Of a stretch of 21,207 bases of DNA, positions 14,241-20,707 are shown one piece after another. The number at the start of each line of letters is the position of its first letter. Positions within the stretch are counted from its first letter, which is position 1. The DNA is from Halanaerobium sp. Its GTDB lineage: Bacteria; Bacillota; Halanaerobiia; Halanaerobiales; Halanaerobiaceae. The notes below the pieces were generated by a model, which saw only the letters and a list, made by a program, of their open reading frames with translations, was not told the origin of the DNA and did not search any database. The stretch covers positions 1-21,207 of the forward strand of contig QBLP01000022.1 in the NCBI GenBank assembly GCA_003070825.1, given 5' to 3'. Both the position numbers and the translations under genes were made by a program.

Positions 14241-16463
14241 ATGGATAAACTATGGAAAATAATTAGCTACAGACAGGATAAAAACCAAAATTTTATAGAA
14301 CAGCTGCTGGCTGAGCGCGGCATAAAATCTCAACAGGAAAAAGAAATTTATTTAAACCCTAAACTTGAATATTTAAGTGACCCATTTTTACTGCCGGATA
14401 TGAAAAAAGCTGTAGAAAGAATTAAAAAAGCTGCAGCAAATAAAGAAAAAATTTTAGTTTATGGAGATTACGATGTAGATGGTATTACTTCAACTGCAGT
14501 TTTATATAGATTTTTCAAGAAAGCATTTGGAATCGAAATTGATTATTTTTTACCTGACAGGATTGAAGATGGTTATGGGTTGAATATTCAGGCTCTGGAA
14601 AAAATCTCTGCAGCAGAAGTTGATTTGATTATAACTGTTGACTGTGGGATTACAGCTTTTGAGGAAGCTGAGTATTTAAAAGCAGAGGACATTGATTTGA
14701 TTATTACTGATCATCACACTCCCTCCGAAAAAAAGCCTGCAGCAGAGGCAGTGATTAATCATCATCTTGTTCAAGAGGATGACTATTTCGCTGCAGAAAT
14801 AGCTGGTGTAGGTACAGCTTTTAAATTGGCCCAGGCTTTAAATCCCAAAATTGTTAGGCAGATGGTTAAAGAACTACTGCCGATTGTAGCTCTGGGTACT
14901 GTAGCAGATATTGCCCCGCTCAAAAATGAAAACAGAATACTGGTAAAAAACGGTCTGGAATTAATCGGTCAGGACAAGGTTTTGGGATTAAAAACTTTAA
15001 TAGCTGAACTAAAACTCGATAAAAACAATATTACGGCTGGGCAAATTGGTTATATAATTGCACCACCTTTAAATGCTGCTGGTAGAATTCATGATGCAGA
15101 AGAGGCACTGCGCTTATTGATTTCAGAAGATGAAGCAGAGTTAAAAGAAATTGCCAAAAAATTAATCAAAATAAATAAAAAACGGCAGCAGGAGGAAGAA
15201 AAAATTTATCAGTCTGTAGAAGAAAAGATTTTAAATATTGATTTAGAAAGCGAAAGGGCAATTATTCTTGCTGATAAGGACTGGCATTCTGGAATAATTG
15301 GTATTGTTGCTTCCAGGCTGCTTGAAAAGTATAATCTTCCGGTAATATTATTTGCTGTTGATCAAGAAAATAATACTGCCAAAGGGTCAGCCCGCAGTAT
15401 TTCAGCCCTTAATATTTATCAGGCACTTAAATACTGCAGCTCCGAAGTGTTAAATTTTGGGGGCCATACAGCAGCCGCCGGTTTGAGCATTGATATAAAT
15501 AGAATTTCTAAATTTAAAAAGTTATTTAGTCACTATCTAAATCAGAACCTCAGCCAGGAGGACTTTCTTAAGCAGGAAAAAATAGATATTAACCTTGAAG
15601 TTTCAGAACTTAACAAAGCTCTTATTAATCAACTGGATAAATTTCGCCCTTACGGAATTGCTAATCCAGCTCCAAAGTTTTTATTTCAAAATTTAAAAAG
15701 TCGCGGCTGTTATCAGATGGGTAAAGAAGATAAGCATCTAAAAATTTATTTAGAAAACAATATTCAGGCAGTTGCATTTAATTTTGGAGATCAGGCAGAA
15801 AGAATAGCAGCTTCTAATTTTGATTTGATTGGACAGGCGGAAATTAATCGCTGGCGGGGAAAAGAAAATTTGCAGCTTAAAGTAAATGATTACAGGTCTG
15901 TAAATGATATTTCTACTGCTTTAGTTTTTGAAAAAGATAATTATTCTATTTACGATTATCGAAATACTGCAGACAAGAAAAATAACCTAAAAAAACTACT
16001 GTTTAATAAGGTGATTAAAAAAGCAGCAGTTTATGTTAGCAGCAAAAAAGAAAAAGAGGTTCTAAAAGAAAAATACCCCGAACATTATTTTTTCAGCAGC
16101 GAACTGAATACTAAATCAAATTTTTCTCATCTGATTTTTTATTCACTACCATTTTCTTTAGCTCAGTTTCATGATCTTCTGGCTGAATTCAAAAATAATA
16201 TTCCAGAACAGCCCAGCAGACTAATATTACTTTTTTCAGAAGCAGATATTAAATTTAATCAGAAAATAATTAGCTATCTAAACAAAAAAGAATTGGCAGC
16301 TAATAATGAAAATCAATTGGACTTTAAAGGCTCAGTACGATATAATAAATTATCCAGGCGAATGGAAAATTTTATGACATTTAAAAACTTAGTTTTTAAA
16401 GAAAATCTATTTGACCTGATAGCAAATGTATCTAATTTTAAGGAGGATAAAAATGAATCTTAG
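14241..16463 (+). CDS. recJ: Single-stranded-DNA-specific exonuclease RecJ
   Basis: 5'-3' exonuclease acting on single-stranded DNA in recombinational and mismatch repair. The 740-residue protein has the DHH phosphoesterase motifs DYDVDG (76-81), VDCGIT (Asp134) and ITDHHTP (DHH at 157-159), then VALGTVADIAPL and PLNAAGRIHDAEEALRLL, the DHHA1 part WHSGIIGIVASRLLEKYNLP and GGHTAAAGLSI, an OB-fold region (FRPYGIANPAPKF), and a C-terminal extension of about 180 residues typical of Firmicute RecJ. The ribosome binding site is weak (GGTGAT before the ATG). Its last 11 bases overlap the start of apt, whose AGGAGG lies in the recJ tail; recJ-apt adjacency is a classic Firmicute arrangement. Confidence 0.95.
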   Translation: MDKLWKIISYRQDKNQNFIEQLLAERGIKSQQEKEIYLNPKLEYLSDPFLLPDMKKAVERIKKAAANKEKILVYGDYDVDGITSTAVLYRFFKKAFGIEIDYFLPDRIEDGYGLNIQALEKISAAEVDLIITVDCGITAFEEAEYLKAEDIDLIITDHHTPSEKKPAAEAVINHHLVQEDDYFAAEIAGVGTAFKLAQALNPKIVRQMVKELLPIVALGTVADIAPLKNENRILVKNGLELIGQDKVLGLKTLIAELKLDKNNITAGQIGYIIAPPLNAAGRIHDAEEALRLLISEDEAELKEIAKKLIKINKKRQQEEEKIYQSVEEKILNIDLESERAIILADKDWHSGIIGIVASRLLEKYNLPVILFAVDQENNTAKGSARSISALNIYQALKYCSSEVLNFGGHTAAAGLSIDINRISKFKKLFSHYLNQNLSQEDFLKQEKIDINLEVSELNKALINQLDKFRPYGIANPAPKFLFQNLKSRGCYQMGKEDKHLKIYLENNIQAVAFNFGDQAERIAASNFDLIGQAEINRWRGKENLQLKVNDYRSVNDISTALVFEKDNYSIYDYRNTADKKNNLKKLLFNKVIKKAAVYVSSKKEKEVLKEKYPEHYFFSSELNTKSNFSHLIFYSLPFSLAQFHDLLAEFKNNIPEQPSRLILLFSEADIKFNQKIISYLNKKELAANNENQLDFKGSVRYNKLSRRMENFMTFKNLVFKENLFDLIANVSNFKEDKNES

Positions 16464-17580
16464 TGACAAAATAAGAAACATTCCTGATTTCCCAAAAGAA
16501 GGGATTTTATTTAAAGATATTACACCACTTTTACGGGATAGGGAAGCACTTAAAGAAGCCATAGTTAAAATGGCAGATATGTTTAGAGATTATGATATTG
16601 ATTATGTGGTAGGAATTGAAGCTCGAGGATTTTTGGTTGGTACACCTCTGGCAATAGAACTTGACAAGGGGTTTATTCCAATTAGAAAACCGGGTAAATT
16701 ACCACATGAAGTATTAAAAAAATCATATGAACTGGAATATGGAAAGAATGAAATTGAAATACATAGAGATGCAGTAACTGAAGGAGATAAGGTTTTAATT
16801 GTGGATGATCTGCTGGCCACAGGTGGAACTACTCTTGCTGCTACCGAAATGATAGAAGAATTAGGTGGAGAGGTAGTTGGTTGTGCATTTTTATTAGAAC
16901 TCGATGCACTTGATGGCCGGGAAGTTTTAAAAGATTATGACCGAGACGAGTTATTTATAACTTCCAAAGTACTGCCTTCAAATTTAAATTATGAAAGCGT
17001 TATCAAGGCCTGTAAGCGTTCCCTGGAAAAACTGGGAACCGACTATCTTGATCTCTATTTAATTCACTGGCCAAATCCTGCGATTTCTTTAAGAGAAACC
17101 CTGCAGGCAATGAAGTACTTAGTAGACGAGGGACTGGTTAAAAATATCGGTGTCAGCAACTTTTCAGTTTATCAATTAAAGGTTGCTTTAAAGATTACTC
17201 CGGTGCCAATTACAGTTAATCAGGTAGAATTCCACCCCTGGTTGTATCAAAAAGAGCTGCTCGAAGTCTGTGATCAAAATGATGTAGTAATTGAAGCTTC
17301 AGCACCACTGGCCAGAACTGAAGTCTTAAGTGATGAAACTATTTTAGAGCTGGCAGATAAATATGATAAGTCACCGGCTCAGATTGTACTTAAGTGGGAG
17401 CTGCAGAAGGGAATTGTGCCTCTGCCAAAATCTAAGTCCGAGGGTCATATCAAGGAAAACTTAGAGTTATTTGACTGGGAGCTTAAAGCAGAAGATATGG
17501 CAGCAATTGATAATATTGATCACGAAAAGCGGGTTTATATGATTACCCTTGATGATGAAACTTATGGAATTAGTTCTTAA
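16453..17580 (+). CDS. apt: Adenine phosphoribosyltransferase fused to a truncated aldo/keto reductase
   Basis: Residues 1-163 are a nearly complete adenine phosphoribosyltransferase, which makes AMP from adenine and PRPP: IRNIPDFPKEGILFKDITPLL, GIEARGFLVGTPLA, FIPIRKPGKLP, and the PRPP-binding VLIVDDLLATGGTT (114-127). The normal enzyme ends about 8-10 residues later with a short tail after LKDYD. Here the frame continues at residue 164 with RDELFITSKVLPSNLNYESVIKACKRSLEKLGTDYLDLYLIHWPNP, which is aldo/keto reductase starting at about residue 70 of that family. The ATG 16453 has AAGGAGG 6 bases upstream. The phosphoribosyltransferase half may well work. The reductase half lacks the first strands of its barrel and the catalytic Asp and Tyr, so it is probably inactive. 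No stop or frameshift interrupts the junction. Confidence 0.9.
   Translation: MNLSDKIRNIPDFPKEGILFKDITPLLRDREALKEAIVKMADMFRDYDIDYVVGIEARGFLVGTPLAIELDKGFIPIRKPGKLPHEVLKKSYELEYGKNEIEIHRDAVTEGDKVLIVDDLLATGGTTLAATEMIEELGGEVVGCAFLLELDALDGREVLKDYDRDELFITSKVLPSNLNYESVIKACKRSLEKLGTDYLDLYLIHWPNPAISLRETLQAMKYLVDEGLVKNIGVSNFSVYQLKVALKITPVPITVNQVEFHPWLYQKELLEVCDQNDVVIEASAPLARTEVLSDETILELADKYDKSPAQIVLKWELQKGIVPLPKSKSEGHIKENLELFDWELKAEDMAAIDNIDHEKRVYMITLDDETYGISS
16942..17580 (+). pseudogene. 5'-truncated aldo/keto reductase segment within the apt reading frame
   Basis: About 212 residues match the aldo/keto reductase barrel from beta-strand 3 onward. The conserved lysine (FITSK, fusion residue 172) and histidine (LYLIHWPNP, residue 205) of the catalytic tetrad are present, as are KNIGVSNFSVYQL, VNQVEFHPWL, SAPLAR and the NADPH-binding IVPLPKSKSEGHIKENLELFDWEL. 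The N-terminal part holding the GLGTW loop, the catalytic Asp and the Tyr (normally in a DTAxxYGNE-like stretch) is absent. There is no ribosome binding site for independent translation at the junction. The C-terminus appears complete and a terminator follows, so only the 5' end was lost. Confidence 0.85.
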
Positions 17581-17611
17581 ATAGTTGTTTTCTAAATAGA
17601 GCTTATTAATT

Positions 17612-17646
17612 AGCAGGCAGCCTGTTTCGGTTGCCTGCTTTTTTTA
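17612..17646 (+). terminator. Strong Rho-independent terminator after the apt fusion
   Basis: An 11-bp stem pairs 17612-17622 with 17629-17639 around loop TGTTTC (one G-T wobble) and leads directly into seven T residues. Confidence 0.92.
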
Positions 17647-17676
17647 AAAATGAAACCCACTTCCTGAAGAAGTGGG
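17641..17676 (-). terminator. Rho-independent terminator of the FMN-binding protein gene
   Basis: CCCACTTC (17656-17663) pairs with GAAGTGGG (17669-17676). Read on the - strand the stem is followed by TTTCATTTTT, so it terminates the leftward gene, convergent with the preceding rightward terminator. Confidence 0.8.
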
Positions 17677-17698
17677 CTAGTTGAGTTAATTAATATCT

Positions 17699-18274
17699 TT
17701 ATTCAGCTTCCGGTCCATAGTTTTCAAATACCAGCAGCATGTTTTTCATTTCAAAGTAAAAAGTCTGACTGGAAATTGTAGAACCAGAAATAATATCTAC
17801 TTCCGGATCAAAAGAAGACTTAAGGCTTAAACCATAATATCTACTTAAAAATTCTTCCTGTTTCATTTCTGGATGATGATCATTGGCGTCAAGTGGTTTC
17901 CAGTTTTTAATTACTGCCATACTTTCTTCAGTTTTAGAATTATTGGCCATACCAATTACTGCAATAAAATCTTCCGGATGGGAGTAAATAATTGTATTTA
18001 CCCAGCTACCATAACCAATAAGTTCTCCATCTTTGTGCAGAGGAACAAAAGGATATTTTACTTCATTTCTTTCTGGATAGAAGATGTCACCAGCTTCATC
18101 AGCATCAGCTAACTCTACTAAAGCATTTACATAATCTTCTACAGTTCTACCGGTTGAAATTTCCTGCTTATCTCCGCCACCAACAACATCAAGAGTGTGA
18201 GTTGTTGCAAAGGCCAGACCTGAGAATGTTAGAACAAAAACTAAGATCAAAGAAACAACTAAACTTTTTTTCAT
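17699..18274 (-). CDS. Secreted FMN-binding-domain protein
   Basis: A 191-residue exported protein. Residues 1-23 are a signal peptide (MKKSLVV, hydrophobic core, cleavage likely after AFA). The mature part resembles the FMN_bind domain of RnfG/NqrC: DGELIGYGSWVNTIIY, then IAVIGMANNSKTEESMAVIKNWKPLD, then the attachment region FDPEVDIISGSTISS. In that family an ApbE transferase links FMN through a phosphoester to the Thr of a DxxSGAT-type motif; here it reads DIISGST, with Ser replacing Ala and Thr166 as the candidate site. It stands alone, without rnf or nqr genes nearby. GGGGGT lies before the ATG; a consensus promoter and a terminator flank it. A noncovalent or non-flavin role cannot be excluded. 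Confidence 0.75.
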   Translation of the reverse strand: MKKSLVVSLILVFVLTFSGLAFATTHTLDVVGGGDKQEISTGRTVEDYVNALVELADADEAGDIFYPERNEVKYPFVPLHKDGELIGYGSWVNTIIYSHPEDFIAVIGMANNSKTEESMAVIKNWKPLDANDHHPEMKQEEFLSRYYGLSLKSSFDPEVDIISGSTISSQTFYFEMKNMLLVFENYGPEAE

Positions 18275-18331
18275 TTTTTGTTACCCCCTAAGTAATTTTA
18301 AAATATTAATATTAGTGATAATAATAACTAA

Positions 18332-18353
18332 TTATGTTATATATATCACATAA
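18332..18353. promoter_or_regulatory. Palindrome at the transcription start of the leftward promoter (candidate operator)
   Basis: A 22-base near-perfect palindrome (one mismatched pair) with arms TTATGT and ACATAA around an ATATAT core. It lies just downstream of the predicted +1 of the leftward promoter, where a bound protein would block initiation. On the - strand it contains TGTGA-N6-TAACA, close to the TGTGA-N6-TCACA pattern of CRP/FNR-family regulators. Confidence 0.5.
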
Positions 18354-18362
18354 CTCAATATC

Positions 18363-18391
18363 ATTATACCACTGAACTAAAAATCTGTCAA
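18363..18391 (-). promoter_or_regulatory. Consensus sigma-A promoter of the FMN-binding protein gene
   Basis: Read leftward: TTGACA (18391-18386), a 17-base spacer and TATAAT (18368-18363), both perfect. The start would be near 18356, leaving a leader of about 80 bases. Confidence 0.9.
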
Positions 18392-18430
18392 TGCTTTCAG
18401 AATATTAAATCGAAACATTTTTCACAACTA

Positions 18431-18467
18431 TTAATTGCTGATCAAAACACTCATTAATCAGAATTAA
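18431..18467. repeat. Imperfect inverted repeat in the divergent intergenic region
   Basis: TTAATTGCTGAT (18431-18442) and ATCAGAATTAA (18457-18467) are complementary over 11 pairs with one bulged G, loop of 14 bases. It lies between the two divergent genes (the 304-base gap 18275-18578) with no T-run in the right place for a terminator; a regulatory site is possible. Confidence 0.45.
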
Positions 18468-18527
18468 TAAAAAAATCTGAAAATAAAGCAGGAACTCTAC
18501 TTCTGGTATTGAATATATATTAATAGA

Positions 18528-18544
18528 CAGACATCAGTCGTCTG
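18528..18544. repeat. Short inverted repeat upstream of the alkaline phosphatase gene
   Basis: CAGAC (18528-18532) and GTCTG (18540-18544) are separated by 7 bases, 35 bases before the phosphatase start. It could be an operator or leader hairpin. I see no convincing sigma-A promoter or Gram-positive Pho box for this gene; AT-rich candidates such as TTGAAT at 18509 lack a matching -10. Confidence 0.35.
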
Positions 18545-18578
18545 ACAAATCACAAAATACTAGGAGGGTTTTAAGTTT

Positions 18579-19937
18579 ATGCTTAAAAAGTCAAAAAGAT
18601 TAATGTTGGTTGTTTCACTCTTTATGGTTTTTGCTCTTATCTTTACAGCGGCAGCTCAGGCAGAAGTTAAGAATGTGATCCTGTTAATTGGTGACGGTCT
18701 GGGAATGGGCCAGATTGATATGACTCGCTATCTTGCCGGTGATAAAGACCACGAGCTAGAATTAATGAAACTACCTGAAACAGGAATCATGATGACAAGC
18801 TCTACTGAAGGAGTTACGGATTCAGCGGCAGCAGGAACTGCAATGGCAACCGGTCATAAGGTATATAATGGTGCAATTGCGATGAATAAAAATGGTGCTG
18901 AACTGGATTCTGTTTTAGACTTTGCTCAGGTTAGAAAAAAAGCTACTGGTGTAATCAGTACAAATATGGTTACTGATGCGACTCCCGCTTCCTTTATTGC
19001 TTCAGTTGAAGATAGAGGCATGGGCGGCAAAATTGCCAAGCAGGCGATTGCTAATAATGTAGATGTAATGCTTGGTGGTGGCCGTGAAGACTTTATGGAA
19101 GATGAGGCCGGTGAAGACTTAATTGCTAAGGCCAAAGCAAACGGTTATCAGTATGTATCTGATAAAACTCAGTTAGAAAAAGTTGTACCTCTAAATGGAA
19201 AGCTTCTTGGGCTCTTTAATGAATCTTATATGAACTATATTAATGACCGGGATGATCTTGGATCTAATGAACCTTCAATGGAAGCGATGACTAAAAAGGC
19301 AATCGATGTTCTTTCTGAAGACGAAGATGGATTCTTCTTAATGGCAGAGGGAGCAAGAATTGACCATGCAGCCCACGCAGCCGATGTACCTGGTGTAGTT
19401 GCAGAGACTCTTGATTTTGATGCCAGTGTTAAAGTTGCTATGGATTTTGCTAAGAAAAACGGAGACACCCTGGTAATTGTGACTGCCGACCATGAAACTC
19501 TTGGTTTTTCAGCAACCGAGCCCATAGAAAAAGAAGCATTAATGAATATCGGTGTTTCTCCAGAGTATATGGCGGGCCAGATGACAGAAAAAGAAAATGG
19601 TAAAGGTTATACTGTAGAGAGTGTTAAGTCTGTTTTTGAAGAATACGCTAATATTTCTCTAACTGACGCAGAAGTTGCCAGATTTAATGAGTTAATCCTG
19701 GATGAAGAAGGCAATATCAAGTATTCTTATCTTGTAGGATACGAAATTGGTTCAATTATAGCTAATGAGTATCAGGCAGGAGTTGTGAATACAGAAATTA
19801 GAGCCAATTCTTCAACAGGTGGACACACCCTTAATTCAGTTCCAGTCTTTGCCTATGGTGAAGGTGCTGGAAACTTTAATGGCATGATGCAGAACACTGA
19901 ATTCTCAGATCTGCTCTTTGATTCCATGAGACCGTAA
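18579..19937 (+). CDS. Secreted alkaline phosphatase (PhoA family)
   Basis: Extracytoplasmic phosphomonoesterase that releases phosphate from organic esters. The 452-residue protein has a signal peptide (1-28, cleavage after AQA) and all core motifs: ILLIGDGLGMGQ (metal-ligand Asp39), VTDSAAAGTAMATGHK with nucleophile Ser82, NMVTDATPASFIASV, EGARIDHAAHAADVPG, VIVTADHETLGF and, near the C-terminus, STGGHTLNSVPVFAYGEGA. Length is close to E. coli PhoA. AGGAGGG lies 10 bases before the ATG. It is transcribed away from the FMN-binding protein gene, sharing its upstream region. Phosphate-starvation control is usual for the family but I cannot see a clear Pho box. Confidence 0.95.
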   Translation: MLKKSKRLMLVVSLFMVFALIFTAAAQAEVKNVILLIGDGLGMGQIDMTRYLAGDKDHELELMKLPETGIMMTSSTEGVTDSAAAGTAMATGHKVYNGAIAMNKNGAELDSVLDFAQVRKKATGVISTNMVTDATPASFIASVEDRGMGGKIAKQAIANNVDVMLGGGREDFMEDEAGEDLIAKAKANGYQYVSDKTQLEKVVPLNGKLLGLFNESYMNYINDRDDLGSNEPSMEAMTKKAIDVLSEDEDGFFLMAEGARIDHAAHAADVPGVVAETLDFDASVKVAMDFAKKNGDTLVIVTADHETLGFSATEPIEKEALMNIGVSPEYMAGQMTEKENGKGYTVESVKSVFEEYANISLTDAEVARFNELILDEEGNIKYSYLVGYEIGSIIANEYQAGVVNTEIRANSSTGGHTLNSVPVFAYGEGAGNFNGMMQNTEFSDLLFDSMRP

Positions 19938-19985
19938 ATAGTTAATTATAAATAAAATTCAATAGTTTAAATTAAATATACTTTA

Positions 19986-20025
19986 AAAATGGTGGTGGGG
20001 TTAAGCCCTACTGCCATTTTTTGTT
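19986..20025 (+). terminator. Rho-independent terminator after the alkaline phosphatase gene
   Basis: A 15-bp stem pairs 19986-20000 with 20006-20020 (loop TTAAG, several G-T wobbles), ending in six T residues at 20017-20022. The A-run on the other side could let it work weakly in reverse. Confidence 0.85.
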
Positions 20026-20057
20026 GTGAATCTCAAATAAATTAAGCTAAAAAAATA

Positions 20058-20086
20058 TTTATATTCTGATGCTCTTCTGTTATAAT
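20058..20086 (+). promoter_or_regulatory. Extended -10 promoter of the curlin-repeat gene
   Basis: TTTATA at 20058-20063, a 17-base spacer and TATAAT at 20081-20086 preceded by TGT (extended -10). In the leader, AGTCTA and TAGACT (20100-20115) form a perfect 6-bp inverted repeat with a 4-base loop, a possible operator or 5' hairpin. Confidence 0.75.
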
Positions 20087-20151
20087 TAAAATAATTCGGA
20101 GTCTAGATTTAGACTTAAAAAGAATTAAAAATTTAACTGAGGGGTAAGATA

Positions 20152-20535
20152 ATGAGAAAAAGTTTCGTTTGTGTAATTGCACTGTTATTAATTTTTGGAG
20201 TTAGTTCAGCAGTTGTGGCTCAGGCTGAAGAGGGCTGGGGAAAGGATTTTGAAAAAGTATTTGGTGAATCAGACTATTTCAAGCAAAATTCATGGGATTC
20301 TAATTTAGAAAATAGAGCTGAATTAATCCAGGAAGGGAAGAATAACAGAGCTGCTACAAGACAGAATGGTAGGGGCAATGATGCTTTAACTGTTCAAAAT
20401 GGTAATTTTAATAAGGCATTGATAACTCAAACAGGAGCTGGTAATTCTGCGGTAATCAAGCAGTTTTCTAATAACAATTCTGCTCTGATTAATCAAACTG
20501 GCAGCAGCAATCGGGCAGTAATTATTCAAAAATAA
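20152..20535 (+). CDS. Secreted curlin-repeat protein (CsgA/CsgB-like putative amyloid fibre subunit)
   Basis: A 127-residue exported protein. Residues 1-25 are a signal peptide (MRKSFVCVIALLLIFG, cleavage likely after AQA). Residues 26-53 are an acidic/aromatic spacer (EGWGKDFEKVFGESDYFKQ). Residues 54-127 consist of seven in-phase 11-residue units starting at N54, N65, N76, N87, N98, N109 and N120, with pattern N-x-A-x-x-x-Q-x-G-x-x. That is the curlin repeat strand-turn pattern which in CsgA and CsgB stacks as a beta-solenoid amyloid; the inner-facing Asn, Ala and Gln ladder is kept in all units (the sixth position before the turn varies, and the fifth unit has FSNN in place of QTG). GAGGGG lies before the ATG. 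No terminator follows before the next promoter. I see no csgG- or csgE/F-like gene in the window, so how it leaves the cell is unknown. Confidence 0.88.
   Translation: MRKSFVCVIALLLIFGVSSAVVAQAEEGWGKDFEKVFGESDYFKQNSWDSNLENRAELIQEGKNNRAATRQNGRGNDALTVQNGNFNKALITQTGAGNSAVIKQFSNNNSALINQTGSSNRAVIIQK
20311..20532 (+). repeat. Seven tandem 33-base coding units (curlin repeats)
   Basis: Six full 11-codon units and a final 8-codon unit. The DNA copies are diverged while the residue pattern is kept, so the repeat is held by protein selection rather than being a recent DNA expansion. Confidence 0.85.
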
Positions 20536-20561
20536 TTTGAATAACTGTCGAAAATTATAAC

Positions 20562-20591
20562 TTGACATAAATTTACTAATCCTGATATACT
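20562..20591 (+). promoter_or_regulatory. Promoter of the riboswitch-controlled gene
   Basis: Perfect TTGACA at 20562-20567, an 18-base spacer and TATACT at 20586-20591 with an upstream TG (extended -10). The start would be near 20598, just before the riboswitch. Confidence 0.85.
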
Positions 20592-20603
20592 TAAAGATGC
20601 TAT

Positions 20604-20702
20604 AAAGAGTTAAGAGCTCTTTTTAACAAAGGTAAACTTATCGTGAGGTAAGGACACAAAGCTGAGGGTCTCTTGGAGAGATAGCCGGCTGCTAAAAGGA
20701 GG
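20604..20702 (+). promoter_or_regulatory. Cyclic-di-GMP-I (GEMM-I) riboswitch with Shine-Dalgarno expression platform
   Basis: The aptamer core is visible. GGTAAAC (20631-20637) leads into a helix CTTATC/GGTAAG capped by the GNRA tetraloop GTGA (20643-20646); then GACACAAAGC (20653-20662, one change from the usual GACGCAAAGC); then the second hairpin GGGTCTC...GAGATAGCC (20666-20686), the expected tetraloop-receptor arm. There is no room for a terminator: the Shine-Dalgarno AAGGAGG (20696-20702) starts three bases after the aptamer end. CTCTTTTTA (20617-20625) can pair with TAAAAGGAG (20693-20701), closing the aptamer and hiding the Shine-Dalgarno; alternatively CTCTTT pairs with AAAGAG (20604-20609). 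This suggests translational control by c-di-GMP, probably repression on binding, which is inference. Confidence 0.82.
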
Positions 20703-20707
20703 AAATG

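Noticed and set aside
16942..17580. A working aldo/keto reductase translated on its own.
   Set aside because: The catalytic Asp and Tyr and the first barrel strands are absent, and no ribosome binding site or start codon sits at the junction.
20311..20532. Regular 33-base periodicity that might suggest a CRISPR or DNA satellite array.
   Set aside because: The units are contiguous, diverged at DNA level and conserved as an 11-residue protein pattern in one frame; there are no spacers.
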